In this document: in pieces, positions 16,959 through 23,948 of the stretch | How the letters are laid out: each line of letters starts with the position of its first letter | Position numbering within the stretch: position 1 is the first letter of the stretch | Source of the DNA: Catenovulum agarivorans YM01 | GTDB lineage: Bacteria; Pseudomonadota; Gammaproteobacteria; Enterobacterales; Alteromonadaceae | Assembly (NCBI RefSeq): GCF_000281085.1 | Contig: NZ_JH767524.1 | Location: 123,086 to 187,085 of the forward strand | Reading direction: 5' to 3' | Length of the DNA: 64,000 nucleotides | The notes under the pieces: model-generated | Told to the model about the DNA's origin: nothing | What the model saw: only the letters and a program-made list of their open reading frames with translations | Databases searched by the model: none | Made by a program: the position numbers and the translations under genes

Positions 16959-17140
16959 AAAATGCCAAATTAGGGATTGGGAGTTAGGGACAATGAGCCA
17001 ACCTCCGATTACATGGATGTAATCGGCGAGCGACCACGGATGGCTCGAAGCGTTTGGTGAATTGCCCCGAGCTTTCAAGCCCGTGAACCCTAATCTTGTC
17101 GCTGGTTGTGAGGTGCAATATACAGAAATTGCCAGAGCAT
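16959..17140. repeat. intergenic repeat element, copy B
   Basis: The second copy of the repeat starts with the shared 36-bp block (16959-16994), contains CGCTGGTTG at 17100-17108, and ends with GCCAGAGCAT directly against the comF stop codon. The variable middle has a 9-bp stem CCGATTACA-TGGA-TGTAATCGG (17005-17026) and a weak hairpin with core CCA-CGGA-TGG (17034-17043). Read on the other strand the loops are TCCA and TCCG, matching the family in copy A. Confidence 0.7.
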
Positions 17141-17890
17141 TTAACCCAATTTCGCCCAACTAACCGTGACCGCCGATACACTCGCAACTTCATATTCCAA
17201 TAAACAAGCAGCCAATGAATTCAGCGTTGCACCCGTGGTAATAACATCATCTACCAGCAATAAACGTTTCTCCTTAACTTGCTGAATAAACTGTGACTTA
17301 ACCGCATAAATATCTTGTTTATGTAATCTGCGTGCTTGACCGGTTAATTTAGCTTGATGTTTAGTAGCTTTAGTTTTTTGCAGTGCATGTAGAACAGGTA
17401 CTTGGCTATAGATGCTAAACTGTTGCGCCAACCATGCAGACTGATTAAACCCACGAAACCACAGGGCCGAATAATGCATAGGTACAGGAATTAAATAATC
17501 GAACTTAGATAAATCGCCAAGCTGCGATAACTCACTATCGGCAAAACTTGCAGATAAAAGTTGTGACAATGCGGTGCGCGCCGTTAAATCACGCTGATAT
17601 TTGTATTGAGTAATTAAATTAGCAATAGGTGTTGTATGTTCAGCCAAACAAAAAATATGCTCAAGTTCGTCAATTTGCATGCTTTTTTGTGCATCTAACA
17701 AAGTGGTTATATCCGACCAAGCTAAATAATTAGCACCTTGCTGCCAGTCGTTAACACAATATTGGCAAACTAAATGTCGTGCTTGAGTTGCACTGTTACA
17801 AGCTAAACATCGACTAGGTAGCTTTTTATGAACTTGTGTTAAAATAGCCGATAATTTTTTAAATCCATTAAAGTAGTTTTGCAGTTCCAT
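17141..17890 (-). CDS. comF: ComF-family phosphoribosyltransferase-like protein
   Basis: A 249-residue protein of the ComF/GntX family, implicated in DNA uptake and use; the exact reaction is not established. An N-terminal zinc finger is formed by two CxxC pairs (CLACNS and CQYC). The C-terminal phosphoribosyltransferase-like domain has IPVPMHYSALWFRGFNQS and the PRPP-loop motif LLLVDDVITTGATL. The divergent pairing with bioH matches the gntX-bioH order in E. coli and supports both calls. The start ATG shares CATG with bioH (17888-17891). The upstream ribosome-binding site is weak, so a slightly later start is possible. Repeat copy B abuts the stop codon. Confidence 0.92.
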   Translation of the reverse strand: MELQNYFNGFKKLSAILTQVHKKLPSRCLACNSATQARHLVCQYCVNDWQQGANYLAWSDITTLLDAQKSMQIDELEHIFCLAEHTTPIANLITQYKYQRDLTARTALSQLLSASFADSELSQLGDLSKFDYLIPVPMHYSALWFRGFNQSAWLAQQFSIYSQVPVLHALQKTKATKHQAKLTGQARRLHKQDIYAVKSQFIQQVKEKRLLLVDDVITTGATLNSLAACLLEYEVASVSAVTVSWAKLG

Positions 17891-18641
17891 GGCAAATAAT
17901 CATCCAATTTATTTTATACACGGTTGGGGTATGAACCGTGCAGTCTGGCAACCGACATTTGAGCAATTAAGTCAAAAAACCAAGCGGCCGCTAATCGCAC
18001 TCGATTTACCCGGTTATGGCAATAGTATCAATCAATTGCCAACTAACTATAACCTAGCTGAAATCAGCCAACAAGTTGCTACTCAAATGCAAACTCCTGG
18101 AATGATCCTTGGTTGGTCACTAGGTGGTTTAGTAGCGCAGCAAATTGCCATCTCTCAACCAGAGTTGGTAGATCAGCTAGTACTAGTTGGATCTTCACCG
18201 TTTTTTGCAGCTAGCGACAACTGGCCGGGCATACAAAATAAAGTACTAAGCAACTTTCAGCAGCAATTAAAATTAGACTATAAAAAAACCTTAGAAAGAT
18301 TCTTAGCCATCCAAGCCATGGGCAGCGCGGATGCAAAACAAGATATCAAGACTTTAAAAGCCTTATTACTGACCTGTGAAGAGCCAAATGCAGAAGCACT
18401 CGCCGCTGGATTAGTCATATTACAAACAGCTGATTTACGTGGGAAAATTCAGCAAATAGCTGCGCCAACCTATCGTCTATATGGCAAATTAGACAGCTTA
18501 GTGCCAAAAGCGGCTATCAGCCAAATCGAGGACTTACACCCACAAAGTACGAGTTATGTGTTTGACAAAGCGTCACATGCGCCGTTTATTTCACATGCTG
18601 ATGAATTTTGTAAATATTTGCAGACGCTGCTCAATGGTTAA
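17889..18641 (+). CDS. bioH: pimeloyl-ACP methyl ester esterase BioH
   Basis: A 250-residue cytoplasmic alpha/beta hydrolase that frees pimeloyl-ACP from its methyl ester, ending the early biotin branch. It follows E. coli BioH closely: HGWGMNRAVW (oxyanion region), LDLPGYGNS, the nucleophile elbow GWSLGGLVAQQIA, SSPFFAASDNWPGI, RFLAIQAMGS, the acid in YGKLDSLVP, and the catalytic His in KASHAPFISH. All triad members are present. The start codon overlaps the divergent comF start. No other bio genes are in the window, as is usual for bioH in gammaproteobacteria. Confidence 0.96.
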   Translation: MANNHPIYFIHGWGMNRAVWQPTFEQLSQKTKRPLIALDLPGYGNSINQLPTNYNLAEISQQVATQMQTPGMILGWSLGGLVAQQIAISQPELVDQLVLVGSSPFFAASDNWPGIQNKVLSNFQQQLKLDYKKTLERFLAIQAMGSADAKQDIKTLKALLLTCEEPNAEALAAGLVILQTADLRGKIQQIAAPTYRLYGKLDSLVPKAAISQIEDLHPQSTSYVFDKASHAPFISHADEFCKYLQTLLNG

Positions 18642-18716
18642 TTTGTCGTTTACAGCTTTATTTCCAACCCATTTTGATTAATAATTAAGCATTGGTTGAG
18701 TAGTTGAGGTGGTTTG

Positions 18717-18995
18717 ATGGAAATTTCATCTGGGTCTTTATCTGGTGCTTTGCAAAGCAGTTTGCAAGGTTTACAGAAAAGCAGTGACGGCATAACAGAA
18801 CATGCGCGAAATATTCGCGATAATAGCTTGCCGACTCAAGCGGACGCCGAGCAAAACCAACAAACAACTTCAGCGCCATCTACTACTGATAGTTTAGTCG
18901 GTTTAGTTGAAGATAAAAATTTAGCTAGTGCTAACATTAAAGCTTTGCAAACTGAAAACGAAGTTTTAGGCAGCATTATTGATATTAAGGTTTAA
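18717..18995 (+). CDS. small protein with flagellar-rod-like C-terminus
   Basis: A 92-residue soluble protein without a signal peptide. The N-terminus (SSGSLSGALQSSLQGLQKSS) is helical and Ser/Gly-rich, the middle is low complexity, and the last 30 residues (LASANIKALQTENEVLGSII) resemble the C-terminal helix of flagellar basal-body rod and hook proteins such as FlgC and FlgG. GAGGTGG upstream supports the ATG at 18717. It is 6 bp from the SprA-type gene and probably co-transcribed. No other flagellar gene is in the window. A link to flagella or another rod-like structure is an inference. Confidence 0.7.
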   Translation: MEISSGSLSGALQSSLQGLQKSSDGITEHARNIRDNSLPTQADAEQNQQTTSAPSTTDSLVGLVEDKNLASANIKALQTENEVLGSIIDIKV

Positions 18996-19001
18996 CTCGC
19001 A

Positions 19002-19973
19002 ATGAACATTGTGACTCAGTTTCCAGTTAACATTAACTTGAATATTGCCAACCCGCAAACTGAAGCGGCGCGCAAAGAAGCTTTGTCACGTGATGCTATT
19101 ACCCAAGCCACTGAAAACGAGCAGTCAGCTAAAGAATCTGGTGTAGGCTCAGAGCGTGAACGTGCCCAAGCAAGGGCCAATCAACCAGTTACCTACGAAT
19201 TTATAAAACATGAGCGCCATGAACAGCATATTGAACAGCGCCATGCCAAAGATCATTCAGAAGATAATCCAACTGAAGATAATTCCGAAAAACAAACGAC
19301 AGACCAAAATCAACAACAAGCTAAACAACAAAAAGGCTCGGATGGACAACAATTATCCGGAGGTGAACAGCAAAAAGTTGATGATTTAGAAAAACGTGAT
19401 CGTGAAGTTAGAACCCACGAACAAGCACACGCTAATATTGGTGGCCAATATGCTGGTTCTCCTAGTTACGAATTTGAGCGAGGACCCGATGGCAAAAGCT
19501 ATGCGGTTGGCGGCGAAGTAAAAATTGATGTTTCAAAAGTTCAAAATGATCCACAAGCGACCATTCGTAAAATGGAGCAAGTGCAACGCGCTGCGTTAGC
19601 CCCAGCAGAACCATCAGCTGCGGATAGACGTGTTGCCAATGAAGCGGCACAAAAAGCCCAGCAAGCTCGCGCTGATTTACAGCAAGAACAAATTGAAGAA
19701 ATTCAAAGTGTCAGCAAAGTGGCTGAGCCAACTCAAGTTGATGGCGTTGCAGCCAATAGAGAAATCAATCAAGCTGAAGCAATTGCAACCATCTTTGGGG
19801 TGAAAGATGCCATTCCTAACTTTGAACCAAAACAAAGTTTAAATATTGAAGAGACAGTACAACCGCGCACAGAAGATTACGACCCAAGCGTCAGTGCGCG
19901 TGCATTGCGCATACAGAAGTTTTACAACAGCACAAGTGTGCCACAATCCACTCATTTTACCCGTTACGCCTAG
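19002..19973 (+). CDS. SprA-related putative metalloprotease
   Basis: A 323-residue protein of the SprA-related family. The conserved core (about 125-220) shows [19 protein letters not shown], then [23 protein letters not shown] spacing (here [19 protein letters not shown]), and [20 protein letters not shown] followed by [13 protein letters not shown] is an HExxH-type zinc motif, which is why the family is annotated as putative metalloproteases. Activity is not established. The N-terminal third is very rich in Gln, Glu and His and probably disordered. The C-terminus carries no recognised domain. There is no signal peptide. It follows the rod-like small protein by 6 bp. Confidence 0.85.
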   Translation: MNIVTQFPVNINLNIANPQTEAARKEALSRDAITQATENEQSAKESGVGSERERAQARANQPVTYEFIKHERHEQHIEQRHAKDHSEDNPTEDNSEKQTTDQNQQQAKQQKGSDGQQLSGGEQQKVDDLEKRDREVRTHEQAHANIGGQYAGSPSYEFERGPDGKSYAVGGEVKIDVSKVQNDPQATIRKMEQVQRAALAPAEPSAADRRVANEAAQKAQQARADLQQEQIEEIQSVSKVAEPTQVDGVAANREINQAEAIATIFGVKDAIPNFEPKQSLNIEETVQPRTEDYDPSVSARALRIQKFYNSTSVPQSTHFTRYA

Positions 19974-20045
19974 GGCCTGTTGACCTTTCGTGTACAAAAT
20001 TTCTTGCTATACTTAGGATAAATTCAATTGAAATAATAGGTTAGG

Positions 20046-21047
20046 ATGGCTATCTCAAAACAATTTTATCTAGCAATTGCATTTTGCGCATCATGGCTTT
20101 CAAGCGTTCAAGCAAGCACGCTCGCCAGCGCAATTGGTCCGCAGCTACAAAAACCTTGTAGTGAAATTACTAACAATGAAAAACGCCTTGCCTGTTTTGA
20201 TGCGAAAAGCCAACAAAACAAACAAAAATCGTTACAAAAAGAGCGGCGAGAACTCGAAAAAGCCACCTCAGATACGCCGTTTATTATGCAATCATATCGC
20301 CCGAGTTATTTTTTGCCGCTCAGTTACAATCCCAAACAAAATCCAGTCAATCCAAACATTTTGTTCAATAGTCCAAAAGAAGGTATTAGCATTGATGATG
20401 TTGAAGTAAAGTTCCAAATTAGTTTTAAGTTACCTTTGGCAAAAAATGTCTTGATGGATAATGATGTGATTAGCATGAACTATACCCAACTGTCATTTTG
20501 GCAACTTTATAATAAACACGCATCAAAACCCTTTCGCGAAAACAATTACGAGCCAGAAATAATGTGGATGTTAGATTTTGACAATAAACAACCACCTAGT
20601 TTATTCGGTTTACCTATAGATAGTTTTGGTGTTTCGTTTAACCATCAATCAAATGGCCGCTCTAATAATTTTTCGCTTGGTTGGAATCGGGTGATCTTTC
20701 ACTTAATGTTCAGCGATAAAAACTGGTTAATCGCCTTCAGGCCTTGGATACGCATGCCGGGGGATCATCTAAAAGTGCATGATACTTCGACTGACCACTA
20801 TATGGGGAAATTTGATTTATCTGCTGCGTATAAGGTCGGTAAACATACTTTTTCAACTAAGCTACGCAACAACTTAAACACAACCAAAAATAAAGGTTAT
20901 CTTGAGCTCAATTGGAGTTTCCCACTGCCCGTGAGTCAATTAAAAGGATTCGTACAATATTCAACTGGTTATGGTGAAGCTTTAATTGATTACAATCACA
21001 AAGTTAATCGCGTGAGCTTAGGCTTTTTACTTGCAGACTGGTTTTAA
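20046..21047 (+). CDS. pldA: outer-membrane phospholipase A
   Basis: A 333-residue beta-barrel lipase. The signal peptide is cleaved near VQASTLA. A short periplasmic segment with CFDAKSQQNKQK precedes the barrel. The active-site motif FNHQSNGRS holds the catalytic His and Ser, and the downstream Asn fits the His-Ser-Asn triad of OMPLA. Other family landmarks are LPLSYNP near the start of the barrel, FWQLYN, and a final strand ending in ADWF, giving a C-terminal Phe. It hydrolyses phospholipids that reach the outer leaflet. AGG five bases before the ATG supports the start. A strong terminator follows. Confidence 0.95.
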   Translation: MAISKQFYLAIAFCASWLSSVQASTLASAIGPQLQKPCSEITNNEKRLACFDAKSQQNKQKSLQKERRELEKATSDTPFIMQSYRPSYFLPLSYNPKQNPVNPNILFNSPKEGISIDDVEVKFQISFKLPLAKNVLMDNDVISMNYTQLSFWQLYNKHASKPFRENNYEPEIMWMLDFDNKQPPSLFGLPIDSFGVSFNHQSNGRSNNFSLGWNRVIFHLMFSDKNWLIAFRPWIRMPGDHLKVHDTSTDHYMGKFDLSAAYKVGKHTFSTKLRNNLNTTKNKGYLELNWSFPLPVSQLKGFVQYSTGYGEALIDYNHKVNRVSLGFLLADWF

Positions 21048-21049
21048 TA

Positions 21050-21079
21050 AAAACAAGGTAGTCAATACTACCTTGTTTT
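21050..21079. terminator. bidirectional rho-independent terminator between pldA and pyrE
   Basis: AAAACAAGGTAGT and ACTACCTTGTTTT form a perfect 13-bp stem with a CAAT loop, with U-runs in both directions. It lies between the convergent pldA and pyrE genes. Confidence 0.92.
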
Positions 21080-21091
21080 CTCGGGGATTAA

Positions 21092-21745
21092 CTAGGCGAT
21101 GCCGTATTGAGCGCGGTACGCCTGAACTTTTTCTAAGTTACTTTGGCTTTGTGCGTCTTGGCTATTTTGTTTTAAATATTCAATTAAATCGGTTAATTGA
21201 ATAATTGAGATAACTTGTGTGCCGAAGTCTCTTTCTACTTCTTGGATAGCTGACAATTCGCCTTTACCTTTTTCTTGGCGATCTAATGCGATTAGCACAC
21301 CAGATAAGTTTGCACCTTGCTGCTGAATAATCTCCATTGATTCACGAATTGCAGTGCCAGCTGTGATCACATCATCAACCAACATAATGTCGCCGACTAA
21401 ATCAGAACCGACTAAAGTACCACCTTCACCGTGATCTTTTTTCTCTTTACGGTTAAAACAGTAAGGTACATCTTTTTGATAGCTATCAAACAAAGCTATG
21501 CTAGTTGCGCTTGCAATAGGAATACCTTTGTAAGCTGGGCCAAATAACACGTCAAATTTAACCCCACTATCTTGCAAGGCTGCGGCATAAAAACGACCAA
21601 GTTGCGCTAAATCACCACCGGTTTTAAATAAACCTGCGTTGAAAAAGTATGGACTAGTACGACCTGATTTTAGGGTAAACTCACCGAATTTAAGTACACC
21701 GCGAGACAAAGCAAATTCAATAAAAGCTTTTTTGTAATCTTGCAT
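21092..21745 (-). CDS. pyrE: orotate phosphoribosyltransferase
   Basis: A 217-residue enzyme of pyrimidine synthesis joining orotate and PRPP to give OMP. It aligns end to end with E. coli Pyr[47 protein letters not shown], and the PRPP-binding [19 protein letters not shown] at 21754 is open, but AGAGG eight bases before the ATG at 21745 and the family start favour 21745. It lies 12 bp downstream of rph in an rph-pyrE operon. E. coli has a UTP-sensing attenuator between the two genes; the 12-bp gap here leaves no room for it. Confidence 0.97.
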   Translation of the reverse strand: MQDYKKAFIEFALSRGVLKFGEFTLKSGRTSPYFFNAGLFKTGGDLAQLGRFYAAALQDSGVKFDVLFGPAYKGIPIASATSIALFDSYQKDVPYCFNRKEKKDHGEGGTLVGSDLVGDIMLVDDVITAGTAIRESMEIIQQQGANLSGVLIALDRQEKGKGELSAIQEVERDFGTQVISIIQLTDLIEYLKQNSQDAQSQSNLEKVQAYRAQYGIA

Positions 21746-21757
21746 TTCTGTCACCTC

Positions 21758-22471
21758 TTAAGCTAAAGCAGCTTTTTGGATATCAAAAATTTCTTTTAAT
21801 GCAAGGCGCGCGTATTCCATCATTTCCTGCATTTCTTCAAAGCTGTACGGTTCGCCTTCAGCAGTGCCTTGAACTTCAATTAATTTGCCGTTTTCAGCCA
21901 TAACTACATTCATGTCTGTTTCAGCATCTGAGTCTTCTAAGTATTCTAAATCAGCTATTACTTGGCCTTTGTATACACCAACAGAAATTGCCGCAATCAT
22001 GTGTTTTAATGGATTGGTTTTTAGAATCCCTTTGCTACGCATATGCGCTAAAGCATCAACCAAAGCAACACAAGCGCCTGTGATAGAAGCCGTACGTGTG
22101 CCACCATCAGCTTGAATAACATCACAATCCAAAGTTATGGTGTTTTCACCTAATGCTTTTAAATCAACCGCAGCACGTAATGCACGACCGATTAATCGTT
22201 GAATTTCTAATGTACGACCACCTTGTTTACCACGAGCGGCTTCACGATCACAACGCGTATGAGTTGAGCGAGGTAACATGCCATATTCAGCAGTGATCCA
22301 ACCTTCACCTTTACCTTTCATAAATCTTGGTACACCTTCAACAACTGAAGCGGTACAAATAACTTTAGTTTCACCAAACTCAATTAATACTGAACCTTCA
22401 GCATGTTTGGTAAAACCACGGGTGATAGTAATAGGGCGTATTTGGCTAGACGTTCGACCACTTGGGCGCAT
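21758..22471 (-). CDS. rph: ribonuclease PH
   Basis: A 237-residue phosphorolytic 3'-5' exoribonuclease that trims tRNA 3' ends and stable RNAs. Landmarks are MRPSGR at the start, [19 protein letters not shown], the RNA-binding and catalytic stretch [37 protein letters not shown], and [19 protein letters not shown]. The C-terminus is full length (237 residues). The gene opens with a good ribosome-binding site and heads the rph-pyrE operon. Confidence 0.98.
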   Translation of the reverse strand: MRPSGRTSSQIRPITITRGFTKHAEGSVLIEFGETKVICTASVVEGVPRFMKGKGEGWITAEYGMLPRSTHTRCDREAARGKQGGRTLEIQRLIGRALRAAVDLKALGENTITLDCDVIQADGGTRTASITGACVALVDALAHMRSKGILKTNPLKHMIAAISVGVYKGQVIADLEYLEDSDAETDMNVVMAENGKLIEVQGTAEGEPYSFEEMQEMMEYARLALKEIFDIQKAALA

Positions 22472-22561
22472 GAAACTCTCCTGTCAATTTTGAATTGGCG
22501 ACATTATACCGAAATATGCTAACGCTGCGACTATATGAAAAAATTAAAAGCTAAATAAAGA

Positions 22562-23020
22562 CTATTTCAACCAATTCTGTGCTTGCGCTTGATCACTTTC
22601 TTTCGCATCAACCCAATGACTGCCCTGCTCGGTTTGCTCTTTTTTCCAAAACGGCGCTTGGGTTTTGAGTATGTCCATAATGAATTGCCCAGCTTCGAAA
22701 GCCGCTTGCCTATGTTGACTAGTGACTCCAACAAATACAATTTGTTCACCGAGTTGCATTGTGCCCACTCTATGCACCACTGCAACACGGCCTAACGACC
22801 ATTTTTCGCGCGCTTGTGCCACTATTTGTTTGAGCACTTTTTCTGTCATTGCTGGATAATGCTCTAGCGTTAAACTCTTAATACTTTGTTGCTGGTTGAA
22901 GTCGCGCACTAACCCGACAAAAAATACTACTGCACCATCTTGTTGGTTATTTTCAATCAGCTGTTGATATTGTTCTGCGACACTAAAGTCGTTGTTTTGA
23001 ACTTTGATTAAGTCATTCAT
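22562..23020 (-). CDS. moaE: molybdopterin synthase catalytic subunit MoaE
   Basis: A 152-residue protein with the MoaE signatures VFFVGLVRDFN, LEHYPAMTEK, VVHRVGTMQLGE, QHRQAAFEAGQFIMD and the active-site lysine region APFWKKEQ. Together with thiocarboxylated MoaD it adds sulfur to precursor Z to make molybdopterin. MoaD is normally encoded just upstream. Here the 195 bp upstream contain no MoaD-like frame with a C-terminal Gly-Gly, so moaD must be elsewhere. Confidence 0.96.
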   Translation of the reverse strand: MNDLIKVQNNDFSVAEQYQQLIENNQQDGAVVFFVGLVRDFNQQQSIKSLTLEHYPAMTEKVLKQIVAQAREKWSLGRVAVVHRVGTMQLGEQIVFVGVTSQHRQAAFEAGQFIMDILKTQAPFWKKEQTEQGSHWVDAKESDQAQAQNWLK

Positions 23021-23215
23021 GTTAGCCCGCTCTTATCAGATACTAATAAACCTCATTTTAACGCTATTTATGCGCAATGTTGTGATATTCGATAAATTAT
23101 TGAGACACCACAAAGATAAACATTCTCTGCATAACATCACATTTCATAGTTTTGCCTTTGACTATTCATACCGCTTGTATATCATGCGCGCTATAACATA
23201 AGGAATAAGGATCAG

Positions 23216-23770
23216 ATGATGAAATATTCTCTAACCACACTTTGCGCATCTCTTTTAGTCAGTCACTCTGTTGCAGCTAACTATCTAACTGCAGATATCA
23301 GTAATGATGCGTTTAAAGCCGAAATAAGTTCAGATAAATTAGTGCAAAACGCACGAATTACCGCAACAGGTATAGCTACAGATGATGATGCAAACCTATT
23401 TGCTGTAAGCGCTGTTGTTGCAGGGCCTGTACAAGAAATAGAAAATGTAACCGCAGGTTTAGGTGGCAAACTTTATTTTAACGACGTTAACGATGAAAAC
23501 ATGCAGGCATTTGCCTTAGGTGGGTATGCTGAATACCAAGTACCAAATGCTAAAAACATTTCATTGTTAGCTGAGTTTTTCTATGCCCCTGGTATTACCG
23601 CTAGTGACGATATTGATTATCAAACAGACTTAAACTTGCGAGTAAGCTACCAATTATTGCCCAATGGTGCGTTTTTTGCGGGTTACCGCCGAATCCAAGT
23701 TAATATTGAAAATGGTAGAAATGTTAGTTTAGATAAAGGCTTACATTTAGGTTTTGAGTTTCAGTTTTAA
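23216..23770 (+). CDS. YfaZ-like outer-membrane beta-barrel protein
   Basis: A 184-residue small barrel protein with a signal peptide cleaved near SHSVAANY. It is rich in alternating strands (LFAVSAVVAGPV, LGGKLYFNDV, ALGGYAEYQV, LLAEFFYAPG, LNLRVSYQLLPNGAFFAGYR) and ends HLGFEFQF, a C-terminal Phe for BAM recognition. The layout matches the YfaZ family of uncharacterised small porin-like proteins. Two adjacent in-frame ATGs (23216 and 23219) share the AAGG at 23207-23210; either could be used. It stands alone, followed by a palindromic repeat. Confidence 0.82.
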   Translation: MMKYSLTTLCASLLVSHSVAANYLTADISNDAFKAEISSDKLVQNARITATGIATDDDANLFAVSAVVAGPVQEIENVTAGLGGKLYFNDVNDENMQAFALGGYAEYQVPNAKNISLLAEFFYAPGITASDDIDYQTDLNLRVSYQLLPNGAFFAGYRRIQVNIENGRNVSLDKGLHLGFEFQF

Positions 23771-23819
23771 GCTACACCGCTACGCACCATTGCAAACGAT
23801 AAAAGTGTTTAGCGGAGTC

Positions 23820-23917
23820 TAGCTGAATGCTAATTTTTAAAACCTCTTTATCAGGGATGATAAAGCGGAGCGTCCAAGGATGGATTTACCGCGTTTTTAA
23901 AAATTATGCTTCAGCTA
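23820..23917. repeat. intergenic palindromic repeat with two TCCN-loop hairpins
   Basis: The outer arms 23820-23842 and 23895-23917 are inverted copies (20 of 23 positions match). Weak similarity continues outward on both sides. Inside lie CTTTATCA-GGGA-TGATAAAG (23846-23865) and TCCA-AGGA-TGGA (23873-23884). On the minus strand their loops read TCCC and TCCT. The element fills most of the gap between the YfaZ-like gene and the convergent prlC, and belongs to the same family as the 16.5-17.1 kb repeats. Confidence 0.78.
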
Positions 23918-23948
23918 GGCTTGATTGCACTTTGTCGAGCAGCAATAT

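Noticed and set aside
16548..17140. Short open frames inside the repeat region
   Set aside because: They follow the palindromic repeats, show no codon or domain signal, and differ between the two copies.
23004..23201. 65-residue plus-strand frame upstream of the YfaZ-like gene
   Set aside because: It overlaps the moaE start antisense, has no recognisable feature and no good ribosome-binding site.
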